Assembly: GCA_947484245.1 (NCBI GenBank)
Contig: CANKOT010000068.1
Span: forward strand, 1-12,393
Source of the DNA: Comamonadaceae bacterium
Lineage (GTDB): Bacteria > Pseudomonadota > Gammaproteobacteria > Burkholderiales > Burkholderiaceae
Direction: 5' to 3'
Length of the DNA stretch: 12,393 nucleotides
Shown: positions 1 through 7,596 of the stretch, piece after piece
Layout of the letters: every line of letters starts with the position of its first letter
How positions within the stretch are numbered: the first letter of the stretch is position 1
Notes under the pieces: model-generated
What the model saw: only the letters and a program-made list of their open reading frames with translations
The model's database searches: none
Told to the model about the DNA's origin: nothing
Position numbers and translations under genes: made by a program

Positions 1-121
1 TGGGTGTCAACATCAGCAAGTTGGCAACCATGCTGAACACACCCGCTACAACAAACTCATAGCGAAACTCCCACAAAATGCGGGACAACTCATTGCGGTT
101 GAAAATTTCAGGCGTCTTCAT
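1..121 (-). CDS. Type I secretion ABC transporter, second copy (5' end only)
   Basis: Only the first 40 codons are in the window; the gene continues past the left edge. The translation begins MKTPEIFNRNELSRILWEF and continues with a hydrophobic stretch ending NLLMLTP. This matches the start of PrtD/AprD/HlyB-type exporters, where the first membrane helix is followed by a 'ML-x-VYDRV' segment (the equivalent in the neighbouring gene is YMLEVYERV). The start codon overlaps the stop of the upstream ABC gene by four bases (ATGA, 118-121), so the two are probably translationally coupled. Two adjacent exporter genes suggest a heterodimeric transporter or two related exporters. No C39 peptidase-like domain precedes the membrane region. 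The ATPase domain cannot be seen, so whether this copy is catalytically intact is unknown. Confidence 0.8.
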   Translation of the reverse strand, partial: MKTPEIFNRNELSRILWEFRYEFVVAGVFSMVANLLMLTP

Positions 122-1812
122 GCTTTCGCTTTCTGTTGCAAAGTGGCCAGCACCTCGTCTCGGGGTCCAAAGGCTTGCTGCGCGCCATCTCTCATGATCA
201 GCATCTTGTCGGCCACACCCAATACACTGGTGCGGTGCGTCATGACCACGAAGGTGGTACCGAGTTGCTTCAAACTGGCAATGGCATTGGCCAATGCAAT
301 GTCACCGGCTTCATCCAAACTGGAATTGGGCTCGTCGAGCACCACAAATACTGGCTTGCCATAAAGCGCTCTGGCCAAGCCTACGCGTTGGCGTTGTCCG
401 CCCGACAACATGGTGCCATCGCGGCCCACTGGGCTTTGATAACCCTCAGGTAAATTCATGATCAGATCGTGAACGCCCACCATGCGTGCAACTGCCTCGA
501 CTTGCACCATGTCGACTTCACCGAAGCGTGCAATATTTTCTGCAATAGAACCGTCTAACAATTCAACGCCTTGGGGCAGATAACCCACATAGGGGCCCAG
601 TTCGGTTTTGTCCCAACTGTAGACATCAGCGCCATCCAAACGAACCTTGCCGCCCATGGCAGGCCACAGACCTACCAACAAGCGCGCCAAACTTGTTTTA
701 CCCGAAGCCGATGGGCCCACAATTGCAAGCACCTCTCCGGGGCGAAGCGCAAACTGAACGCCCCGCACAATGGGAACTTGCTGCCCAGGAGCGCCAGCCA
801 TTAATCCTTCAACTGACAAATGCCCCGTTGGCGCTGGCAAAGCCATGGATTCTGGTTTGGCCGGAATTTGCGCCAGCAAATCTTCCAGCCTTTTCCAAGC
901 ACCTCTGACATTGACAACACCATTCCACTGCGCCACCAACTGGCTTAAAGGCGCCAACACCCGCCCCCCCAACACAGAGCCAATGATCATCATGGCGGGG
1001 CCGCCGTTGATGTTGTTGTTCATGGTGAGCCAAGCGCCCAGGCCCAACAACACGGAAGCCAAAATTTGTTGAACAGCCTTGGACATGGCCGTCCACAAAC
1101 CCCCACCTTCTGAGGCAGTGGCTTGAAATGCCAGAAACTCGCGTTGCTTTTTTTGCCAGCGTGCGTGGACAGCGTCCAGCATGCCCATGGACTCCATCAC
1201 ATGGGCATTTCGCAAAGAAGCTTCAGCAAATTGCTGAGCGGCAACTGCGCTTCGGTTGGCATCTCCCAAGGGCTTGCGAGTAGAGCGCTCATTCATCCAT
1301 GCCACCGCAATTTGGGCTACTGCGCCCAAAACCGATGCCCAGCCTAAGATGGGGCTAATTGCAAAAATCAAGACCAATGCCACCAATGCAACTGGGGCCT
1401 CCATGATGGCCATCAGAGCAGGGTTGGCCAAAAACTCTCGCACCACCTTCAGGTCATTGAGCACCTGCATGGAGCCGCCCACTTGGCGCTTTAAAAATCC
1501 TTGAAACATGGCGTCGTATACGCGCTTGGACAACAAAGCATCGACCTTCACACCAGAGGCCCTCATCAAGGCCCCACGAATTTTTTCCATCAATTCCATC
1601 ACGGCATAGGCCAAAACAATCATGACCGTGAGCATGGTCAAGGTAGTGACGCTGCGGCTGTTGACCACCCGCTCGTAGACTTCCAGCATGTAAACCGTAG
1701 GTGCAAGGGCCAACAACCCAATCAGGGTGCTGTAACCAACAGCCCTGAAAATTTCTGGCCGCAGGGGCTCAAAGGCCAACGCCAGTTCAGATGGAAGGGT
1801 TTGGGATTTCAT
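118..1812 (-). CDS. Type I secretion ABC transporter (PrtD/AprD-like permease-ATPase)
   Basis: This 564-aa inner-membrane exporter is expected to use ATP to move unfolded substrates directly out of the cell, together with an adaptor and a TolC-like channel. Residues about 20-300 are the membrane domain, with hydrophobic segments near 25-45, 58-75, 137-172 and 245-280. The ATPase domain follows: Walker A GPSASGKT (366-373), Q-loop Q414 in GYLPQG, signature LSGGQ (469-473), Walker B VFVVLDEP (488-495) with catalytic Glu494, D-loop SSLD, and switch His526. All catalytic motifs are intact. Length and lack of an N-terminal peptidase domain fit the PrtD/AprD branch, which exports RTX proteases and lipases through an uncleaved C-terminal signal. 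A GAGG ribosome-binding site lies seven bases upstream, inside the preceding gene, and the start overlaps that gene's stop as ATGA (1809-1812). The M10 protease in the same operon is the obvious substrate. Confidence 0.93.
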   Translation of the reverse strand: MKSQTLPSELALAFEPLRPEIFRAVGYSTLIGLLALAPTVYMLEVYERVVNSRSVTTLTMLTVMIVLAYAVMELMEKIRGALMRASGVKVDALLSKRVYDAMFQGFLKRQVGGSMQVLNDLKVVREFLANPALMAIMEAPVALVALVLIFAISPILGWASVLGAVAQIAVAWMNERSTRKPLGDANRSAVAAQQFAEASLRNAHVMESMGMLDAVHARWQKKQREFLAFQATASEGGGLWTAMSKAVQQILASVLLGLGAWLTMNNNINGGPAMMIIGSVLGGRVLAPLSQLVAQWNGVVNVRGAWKRLEDLLAQIPAKPESMALPAPTGHLSVEGLMAGAPGQQVPIVRGVQFALRPGEVLAIVGPSASGKTSLARLLVGLWPAMGGKVRLDGADVYSWDKTELGPYVGYLPQGVELLDGSIAENIARFGEVDMVQVEAVARMVGVHDLIMNLPEGYQSPVGRDGTMLSGGQRQRVGLARALYGKPVFVVLDEPNSSLDEAGDIALANAIASLKQLGTTFVVMTHRTSVLGVADKMLIMRDGAQQAFGPRDEVLATLQQKAKA

Positions 1813-2465
1813 ACGGCAACCTCAACAGACACGTAGTCGGGAATAGGGGATTGAGACAGCAAAATAGATGGCACCGCCTGGTCTGGCGCGTCAGATTGGC
1901 CATCCAAAGCAGCTTGGGCTTCTTGCTGGGTTAAGGCTTGTTGACTTTCCAACCAAAAAGACAACTCATAAACACCATCAAGCCTGCAAGTTAGTGAAAT
2001 TTCACGTAATTTGGCAGATTTAAACAACAAAAGCTGCGATTCAGCCAATGTCAACTCAAAATGCATGCGCCCGTCCAAGGTAAACAAGGACAACTTAGAA
2101 CCCTTGATGCTCAAGGTGTGGCGATCAAAATAAACAGGGCAACTTTTGGCAAATTGCAACAAAGGCAAGGGTTTGGTGCCTAACTTACTCAAATTAAACG
2201 GACTTGCAGGCAATTGAAAAACCATGCGCGAAGTTCTAGAGACGGCGTAAATGGCATTGCAAACCATTTGCGAACCCAAGGCAGGAAACCTTTCCCGCAG
2301 GGCCCTGTAATGCATGTGATGAAGTGCCACCCTATTCCAGATTCGAGTGCGCTGCACCTCGGGCGCCAAGGCATTGCAGACATCGGCAAAGGCCGACTGC
2401 AAGGCTTGTAGCCGGGCAAATTGCTCTGGCGACGTGTTGAGGGGAACGCGGATGATAGAATTCAT
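1809..2465 (-). CDS. TnpB-like N-terminal domain protein without RuvC nuclease
   Basis: A 218-aa protein of unproven function. Residues 1-175 resemble the N-terminal (WED/REC) half of TnpB/OrfB proteins of IS200/IS605 elements. Residues 7-35 (VPLNTSPEQFARLQAL onward) match the opening strand and 'T-x-EQ-x-x-L' helix. Residues 44-80 match the TnpB block 'NR-ALH-x-x-x-Y-x-x-LRE-RF-x-L-x-x-Q-x-x-x-x-AI-x-x-V'. Residues 112-134 (YFDRHTLSIKG, then LSLFTLDGR) match the 'yDdR-x-LSl...vSl-TLDGR' block. Residues 154-173 match the 'E-a-L-x-x-x-dG-x-y-x-L-x-x' strand pair that precedes RuvC-I. The protein then ends in a short Gln/Ala/Ser-rich tail; no RuvC Asp/Glu residues and no zinc ribbon follow. It is placed between a secreted protease gene and its exporter, overlapping the latter by ATGA, so it looks like a maintained gene and not a decaying transposon. 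Possible roles are a domesticated nucleic-acid-binding regulator or a translational coupler. Family assignment is from motif recognition only. Confidence 0.6.
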   Translation of the reverse strand: MNSIIRVPLNTSPEQFARLQALQSAFADVCNALAPEVQRTRIWNRVALHHMHYRALRERFPALGSQMVCNAIYAVSRTSRMVFQLPASPFNLSKLGTKPLPLLQFAKSCPVYFDRHTLSIKGSKLSLFTLDGRMHFELTLAESQLLLFKSAKLREISLTCRLDGVYELSFWLESQQALTQQEAQAALDGQSDAPDQAVPSILLSQSPIPDYVSVEVAV

Positions 2466-2500
2466 ATAGGAAAGGATTGTACATCCTTCCTATATGAATT
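2459..2500 (-). promoter_or_regulatory. Palindrome enclosing the start codon of the TnpB-like gene
   Basis: A 14-bp perfect arm (2459-2472 against 2487-2500) is followed by one bulged base (2473), four more pairs (2474-2477 against 2483-2486) and the five-base loop TGTAC. The total is an 18-bp stem. In the minus-strand mRNA the start codon AUG (2465-2463) lies in the 3' arm, and a strong Shine-Dalgarno-like AGGAAGGA lies in the 5' arm, paired to a CCUUUCCU stretch just before the AUG. A folded transcript would hide the start site. It could be a translational switch, a protein-binding operator, an RNA-processing site between protease and exporter, or a remnant of an IS200/IS605-type subterminal hairpin. 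On the minus strand no T-tract follows, so a simple terminator is unlikely. Confidence 0.6.
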
Positions 2501-2520
2501 TTTCAAGGGCTTAGCTTTTT

Positions 2521-4593
2521 TTAACTGGCGTATTCGAAACCATGTTGCTGAATGCCCACTAAATCGATGTTTTGCAGGTTTTGAGGCACATCCACAAGCT
2601 GTAAAACCATGTCAGCCTGGGTGGCCTTGCCCGAATCCATTTGAGATAAAGCAGACTGAAGGACGGCTGCACTCGGCAACACTCCATAAACATTCTTGTA
2701 AACCAAGTTATAAAAGTCTTTGTTGCTGGCCGAACCCGCCAAGCCCACAAACATGGCCGACTCTAGGCCCAACCTGGCCAAAGTGACCGGCGCATAGCCG
2801 TTGTCCAAAATGCCCAATGCCAAGCCAGAGATGAACAAACTGTTGACCCAGCTGCCACCCAAAATCACCCCAATCAATTTGGCGGCCATGGCTGGGTTGG
2901 CATCCACATCCAAAGCAATTTTTGTATCGGCAAATTGAAGGCGCTCAACATTCAAAAGCTCGTCGCTGCCTAAGGCCCCATTTTTGGCTTCTACAAACCA
3001 ACTGGCATTCACAGTCGATTTGGACACGTTATAGCCACCGCGTACCTCCACAAATACCGCAGTGTCTAGTCCAGCTCGACCATCGATCTTGTCGTTGCCT
3101 CCACCCTCGTAAAAAATATTGTTAGCATCGTTGCCATACAACACATCGTCGTTTTGAGTCCCCATCACGTTTTCAATCACAGTGGCTTTGTCAATGTACA
3201 AATTGTTGATGGCAGAGAAGCCAGCAACTGTGGTGCCAATTGAAGAATAACTGCCTGGCTTGAGATCGACCCAAACTCCTAAGCTTTGCAAAGAAAGGTC
3301 TAGGGTGTCTTTGCCGCCCACATCACGCAGGGTGTCCATGCTCTGCCCCTGTGTGAGCGGCAATTTGTAAACATCCTCAGAGCTCACAGCCCCTTTAGCA
3401 GCACCGTAAAAAGATTGAAGGGCTTGACTGTCCAAAGCGCCAAACCAAGATTGCCAAAGTTTATTGGCGGATTGATTGGCAGACATCACGGTGTATGAAT
3501 TGTTGTTCCAAGCATCGAGCAACTTGGTTGCACTGCTTGTTTCAGATTCCGAGTGCGGATGAGAAAGTCCCAATGCATGCCCTAACTCATGCAATAAAAC
3601 TTGCCAACCCTCTTGCCCTTTGCCCATCACTTGCAAAGTTTCTATATCAAGCCAAACATCACCCGCTCGATCGTCTTTCACCTGCCCAGGTACAAAAGCA
3701 TAGCCCTTGGTATTGGCTTGCTGATTGGCACCAAAGCGAAGTTGTCCATAAGAAGAAGCAGAATCGGTGACCTCCGTGAAGGCCACGCCAACTTCTTGAC
3801 TCAATCGGTCTAAGATTGACCTCACTGCTGCTTTGTATTCATTGCTTGGCGGCACAAAACCAGATCCACCTTCGGTACCGCCGTAGGTGGGGGCTGCATT
3901 CATAAAACTGAAACTAATGGATTTACCAGGCGACACGGCCCAAGCATCCGATTTATTTTCAACCAGCGTTGCAGGTCCTACTTTATTAAAATCAATCAGA
4001 TCAAGAAACCGAATTGTTTCGTCCACATACTGGCCCGCAATTTCTTCTCTGAACATCAAGTTCTCAACATTGAGTAACTTAACAGTGAACTTTTCTGCCG
4101 TCAGCCAGGCTGTTTTGCCATCAATTGAAACCTCAATTTGAAAACTCTCTTTGGGAATTTTCAGGTGAATATTGGCACGATCAACCCCGCCCCTTAGATC
4201 GATGGTTGCAGAGCCGGCACTTCGGTTGGGCCAGAAAACATTCAACCAAACCTCATCCGATTTGGCCGTGCCAAACACCTCATCACCATCTTTTCCAGGA
4301 ATGGCAACCGATCTGAAGTTCACCAAGGTATCGCGAGAGCCGTACCCATCTAACGCGAATCCAGCTTCTAAATCAACGTAAATTTTTCCAGGTGAATCCC
4401 AATACGCAACGCCTCCGGCCACCCAGTCAAACTCGTCATTGATCAGCTCATCATTGCCTGCACCGCCCACTACCCAAGCGTTTCCATGGATGGTAATTTT
4501 GTCGTTACCCGCCAGCCCCTTGATGGTTGTGAAATCTTTTCCTTTGGCGTGGTCATAAACATCATCACCCGAAGTGAGTTCAATATCAGCCAT
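2521..4593 (-). CDS. Secreted M10 (serralysin-like) metalloprotease with RTX motifs
   Basis: A 690-aa zinc protease with no N-terminal signal peptide, as expected for a T1SS substrate. Residues 1-55 carry RTX-like turns (GLAGNDKI, GGAGNDEL). About 60-205 is an unassigned beta-rich region. The catalytic domain is about 215-400: zinc motif HELGHALGLSH (335-345; ligands His335, His339, His345, catalytic Glu336) and a Met-turn SYTVMS with Met370. The upstream segment GYAFVPG ... DVWLD is also typical of serralysins. Residues 478-515 hold more calcium-binding motifs (GTQNDDVLYGND, GGGNDKIDG). Residues about 545-690 form a DUF4214-like C-terminal module ending LVGIQQHGFEYAS, shared with the RTX protein at 7695-8570 and probably carrying the export signal. 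The start overlaps the DUF1501 stop by 8 bp, with a GGGG stretch upstream as a weak ribosome site. Classical serralysins put the catalytic domain first, so this N-terminal extension is atypical. Likely role: extracellular proteolysis. Confidence 0.9.
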   Translation of the reverse strand: MADIELTSGDDVYDHAKGKDFTTIKGLAGNDKITIHGNAWVVGGAGNDELINDEFDWVAGGVAYWDSPGKIYVDLEAGFALDGYGSRDTLVNFRSVAIPGKDGDEVFGTAKSDEVWLNVFWPNRSAGSATIDLRGGVDRANIHLKIPKESFQIEVSIDGKTAWLTAEKFTVKLLNVENLMFREEIAGQYVDETIRFLDLIDFNKVGPATLVENKSDAWAVSPGKSISFSFMNAAPTYGGTEGGSGFVPPSNEYKAAVRSILDRLSQEVGVAFTEVTDSASSYGQLRFGANQQANTKGYAFVPGQVKDDRAGDVWLDIETLQVMGKGQEGWQVLLHELGHALGLSHPHSESETSSATKLLDAWNNNSYTVMSANQSANKLWQSWFGALDSQALQSFYGAAKGAVSSEDVYKLPLTQGQSMDTLRDVGGKDTLDLSLQSLGVWVDLKPGSYSSIGTTVAGFSAINNLYIDKATVIENVMGTQNDDVLYGNDANNIFYEGGGNDKIDGRAGLDTAVFVEVRGGYNVSKSTVNASWFVEAKNGALGSDELLNVERLQFADTKIALDVDANPAMAAKLIGVILGGSWVNSLFISGLALGILDNGYAPVTLARLGLESAMFVGLAGSASNKDFYNLVYKNVYGVLPSAAVLQSALSQMDSGKATQADMVLQLVDVPQNLQNIDLVGIQQHGFEYAS

Positions 4594-5959
4594 TCATGAA
4601 CCCCACAGTTTTGTTGGTGAAATTGGCCAAATTGGGCATCACAACAGGCAACTTTTCAGCAGGCAGTCCAAGCCAAGTTAACAAATCGGCAGCCACTTGA
4701 TCGCTGGAAATTTGAGGCAACCAATAGCCTCTTTTTTGTTCATGCACATCGTCAACCCCTCCCAAGACCAAAGAAGGGAATTTCTCGCCATACATGCGCC
4801 CCCCATTCACTCGCCCGCCCATCACCATCCAATGACCACCCCAAGCGTGGTCAGAGCCAAAGCCAGAGGCAGGGTCTAAAGTTCGGCTGAATTCACTGGT
4901 CACCAACACTGCAACATCGTTGGACATTCCTGCTGCGAGCATCGACTTATCAAATGCCACCAGTGCAGCGGCCAGTTGGGCCAATTGACCGTCTTGGTCT
5001 GCATTGCCCGTGACCACGCCTGTGTACCTCTGGTTGGCATGCGTATCAAAGGTGCCCCACTGGGTGTAGTAAATTTGTCTAGACGAACCTATGGTTTTGT
5101 AATACGGCATTGTTTGCGCTATGTAACGAAGGCGTTGCGCAATGTCATTGTCGGCAAATGTACCTGCCGGTTCGTTGGCTGCTTTTTGTGCAAATGCTAA
5201 TTCGCGTGAGTCTAAAAAAGCACCTCTGAAGGTTCTTGCAAATTCTGCTTCAACAGATGTATTGGATTGAAGGCGCGTCATTGATTCAATGATCTGCGTC
5301 CACTGATCATTTGAGTTGGTCAAGTCAGCCAATCCCATGCGGCTGGTGTTGCGTGTGTTGGCATTGATCACCCTGCTTTTTTGACCCAGCACGGCTGTGT
5401 TGCTGCTGGTGTTGACCGCTAACAAGGGTGCCTTCAATGAAGCATTGGCATTCATTGCTTCAATGGCCCGCCCTGCCCAACCACTGGGGTCTTCGTCGCC
5501 CATCCAACCTTGAACAAATTGAGTTTGCTCTGGATGTGAATACAAAAATGGTGGCAGTGTTGCCCGGCCATTTAAAACATCTGAAACTGTTGTGGGCATG
5601 ACCAATGCGCCCGCATTGATCACAAACGCCAGTCGGCCTGCATTGAAAACTTCCAATAGAGGCGAAGCTGCCATGTTGATGCCAAGCTGGTGACCAAAGT
5701 AGCTGCCAGAAATTGATTGGAGCATGTCCTTCTTCAATGCAATGCTTGGCCTGGCTCTTTCATAATCAGAGAATGCTCCATTCATGGAAACCAAAAAATC
5801 ATTGGCATCATTGCCACCATTCAAATGCACAATGATGAGAGCTTTGTAACCACTTAAGTTGGCCGAAAGCGTGTCCATCGAATAAAGCCCTGTGGTAGCC
5901 GCCAAACCCACACCCGTTGAGATGGAAAGTTTTTTGAGGAAATCTCTGCGCGAGTTCAT
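4586..5959 (-). CDS. DUF1501 family protein with Tat signal
   Basis: A 457-aa exported protein of the DUF1501 family, related in fold to alkaline phosphatases/sulfatases but without an established reaction. The N-terminus has a clear twin-arginine motif, SRRDFLKK (3-10), followed by a hydrophobic segment to about residue 33, so it is probably sent folded to the periplasm, perhaps with a cofactor or metal. Family motifs seen: HLNGGNDANDF (45-55), FDTHANQ (304-310), VTSEFSRT (353-360) and DHAWGGHWMVMGG (370-382), whose His/Asp residues are the likely metal ligands. Length is normal. The start overlaps the DUF1800 stop as ATGA (5956-5959), with GGAG as ribosome site. DUF1800 and DUF1501 genes are commonly paired across bacteria and are thought to work together. 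Here they open an operon that also encodes a secreted protease and its exporter, which hints at a role in envelope or secreted-protein maturation (inference). Confidence 0.9.
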   Translation of the reverse strand: MNSRRDFLKKLSISTGVGLAATTGLYSMDTLSANLSGYKALIIVHLNGGNDANDFLVSMNGAFSDYERARPSIALKKDMLQSISGSYFGHQLGINMAASPLLEVFNAGRLAFVINAGALVMPTTVSDVLNGRATLPPFLYSHPEQTQFVQGWMGDEDPSGWAGRAIEAMNANASLKAPLLAVNTSSNTAVLGQKSRVINANTRNTSRMGLADLTNSNDQWTQIIESMTRLQSNTSVEAEFARTFRGAFLDSRELAFAQKAANEPAGTFADNDIAQRLRYIAQTMPYYKTIGSSRQIYYTQWGTFDTHANQRYTGVVTGNADQDGQLAQLAAALVAFDKSMLAAGMSNDVAVLVTSEFSRTLDPASGFGSDHAWGGHWMVMGGRVNGGRMYGEKFPSLVLGGVDDVHEQKRGYWLPQISSDQVAADLLTWLGLPAEKLPVVMPNLANFTNKTVGFMNG

Positions 5960-7596
5960 TTCACAACTCCAAATGTGGGTGAGGTCAGTAATATTTGCAA
6001 CAGCCTGGAAAATTTGTTGTTGGGCGTTTCGTTTGCCAATGTCGTCTTTAACAAATTTCTTGCGCCAGCCATTAAGCTAGGCGGCATGGCACCTTTGAAA
6101 AAACGCTCACTGATTAAGGCAATCAATTCCTCATCTGACTTGGTCGCAGCCTGAACAAACAAATCCAATTCACAACCCGCGTTACTGAAGTTAATGGGCA
6201 TACCTGCCTGCCAAGAAAAATTGCCAGCTCTTTGATTGAACTCGTCGGCTGTTAATAATTTTTGTTCAGGTGCAGGGGTCAAAGATTCCGGCGCTTTGTG
6301 ATTGGGTGCAAAATAACCAAAAACACTGAGTGCTTTGTAAGGCTCTTGTTGCGAGTCAAACAGATTGTTCGGGTTGTTGCGATTGACCACTGCAGACTTG
6401 CAACCCAAGGCGCGTAAAAAACTCATTTGAAACAAAATGGGTTCTTTGATTTTTCCAATTCTTGGCAACTGGTTTTTGGGATCGTCTCCGGCACGTGCTT
6501 CTGGGTCCATCAAAATGGCTTTAGCAACTTTGCCTAAATGCCCCCCTGATTGAACAAACACGTACCCCACTCGCGCAATGTATTCAGGCGATGGATCACT
6601 TGACACCAAGCTTTGAATTAAGCGCTTCACGACGAAGGGGGCGGTGTTGGGATGCTCTAGCAAAATACTGATGACGCTCTCCAAATCTTTTTGAATGGTT
6701 TGTCCAGCTGGAATGGTTTTCCCCAAAAGAACTTTTTGTGTTGCGTCGTGTGCATCTGCGTTGGACCTTGGTTTCATGGGGACACGTGCATTTTCACTGT
6801 CCGATTTAGGGGTCTCTTTCCAATCGTTTTGCCAGCCCGATAGCGCCTTGGTGGCCATGATCACATCCGCTTGTGTGTATGTCTCCAAAGATCGCCCTTG
6901 CGCATCTCTCAAAATGGTGCCGTCAGCGCCCAGCATGGTCAGCCCCACCGTAAAGAGTTGCATCAACTCCCGGGCGTAGTTTTCATTTGGGCGGCCGGCC
7001 GTGTTTTCGTTGTTGTTTAAAAAAGCACCCATGGAGGGGTTCAAAGTCACGGCTCGAATTAAATCCGCAAAGGGCCCCAGGGCCTGCCTTTGCATCATGT
7101 TGTAGTACTCAAGTTGACCCAGCGCTTGTCCGTTTTGACCCAGCACAATGAAGTTGTAAAGAGCCCATGCCATGCGCTGTCGCAACTGGTCTAAGCCGCC
7201 CAAGCCCACATCATTGAACCTGGCTCGTAGCCAACTGAATGCAAGATCTTGGGCTGCACGATTGTTCATCTCATAGTCAATGACGTAGTTGGGCGGGTTC
7301 AAATCAGACGACTTCATGGCCAACTGCTGGTCAAGCCAACCTTCCATACCCAAGCGCTGAACCTCAGCCACCGAAGCCGGCGTTGGCCCCCAACTGGCTT
7401 GCTCCAAAAAACGCGCTGCTGCATAAGCATTGACACTTGTAGGCGTGGCAGTCACCAATGTCACCTGGCCATCCGCAGGCAAAAAGCTCACTTTGCTGCC
7501 CTTGTTTTCCCCGCCGCAGCCCGCAAGCCATAAACTCAAGCCTATGCACAAGGCTGTTAGTTTGTTTTTTGAAATTGACATGTTCAAATGCTTCAT
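5956..7596 (-). CDS. DUF1800 family lipoprotein
   Basis: A 546-aa member of the DUF1800 family, whose function is unknown. The N-terminus is a lipoprotein signal: a basic start, a hydrophobic run and the lipobox LAGC with Cys27, followed by GG, so the mature protein should be lipid-anchored in the envelope. Family hallmarks: ARFLEQASWGPT (61-72), which marks the domain start, NENYARELMQLFTVGL (204-219), and FVVKRLIQSLV (321-331). Length is in the family's normal range. A second in-frame ATG at 7581 (residue 6) also gives a good signal peptide; neither start has a clear ribosome-binding site, so the true start is uncertain by five codons. It is the first gene of the minus-strand operon and overlaps the DUF1501 partner by ATGA. 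Its transcription should begin in the divergent region 7597-7694. Confidence 0.9.
   Translation of the reverse strand: MKHLNMSISKNKLTALCIGLSLWLAGCGGENKGSKVSFLPADGQVTLVTATPTSVNAYAAARFLEQASWGPTPASVAEVQRLGMEGWLDQQLAMKSSDLNPPNYVIDYEMNNRAAQDLAFSWLRARFNDVGLGGLDQLRQRMAWALYNFIVLGQNGQALGQLEYYNMMQRQALGPFADLIRAVTLNPSMGAFLNNNENTAGRPNENYARELMQLFTVGLTMLGADGTILRDAQGRSLETYTQADVIMATKALSGWQNDWKETPKSDSENARVPMKPRSNADAHDATQKVLLGKTIPAGQTIQKDLESVISILLEHPNTAPFVVKRLIQSLVSSDPSPEYIARVGYVFVQSGGHLGKVAKAILMDPEARAGDDPKNQLPRIGKIKEPILFQMSFLRALGCKSAVVNRNNPNNLFDSQQEPYKALSVFGYFAPNHKAPESLTPAPEQKLLTADEFNQRAGNFSWQAGMPINFSNAGCELDLFVQAATKSDEELIALISERFFKGAMPPSLMAGARNLLKTTLANETPNNKFSRLLQILLTSPTFGVVK

Noticed and set aside
136..1836. 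Plus-strand open frames across the ABC transporter gene
   Set aside because: They are antisense to an intact gene with all ATPase motifs and show no recognisable protein features.
1809..2465. Active IS200/IS605 insertion
   Set aside because: No TnpA gene, no RuvC or zinc ribbon, and the 3' end is fused into an ATGA overlap with the exporter gene, so there is no room for a transposon right end or an omega-RNA after the frame.
2459..2500. Palindrome as a plain transcription terminator for the protease gene
   Set aside because: On the minus strand no T-tract follows the stem and the stem contains the next gene's start codon. The T-run is on the plus-strand side, where there is no upstream gene to terminate.
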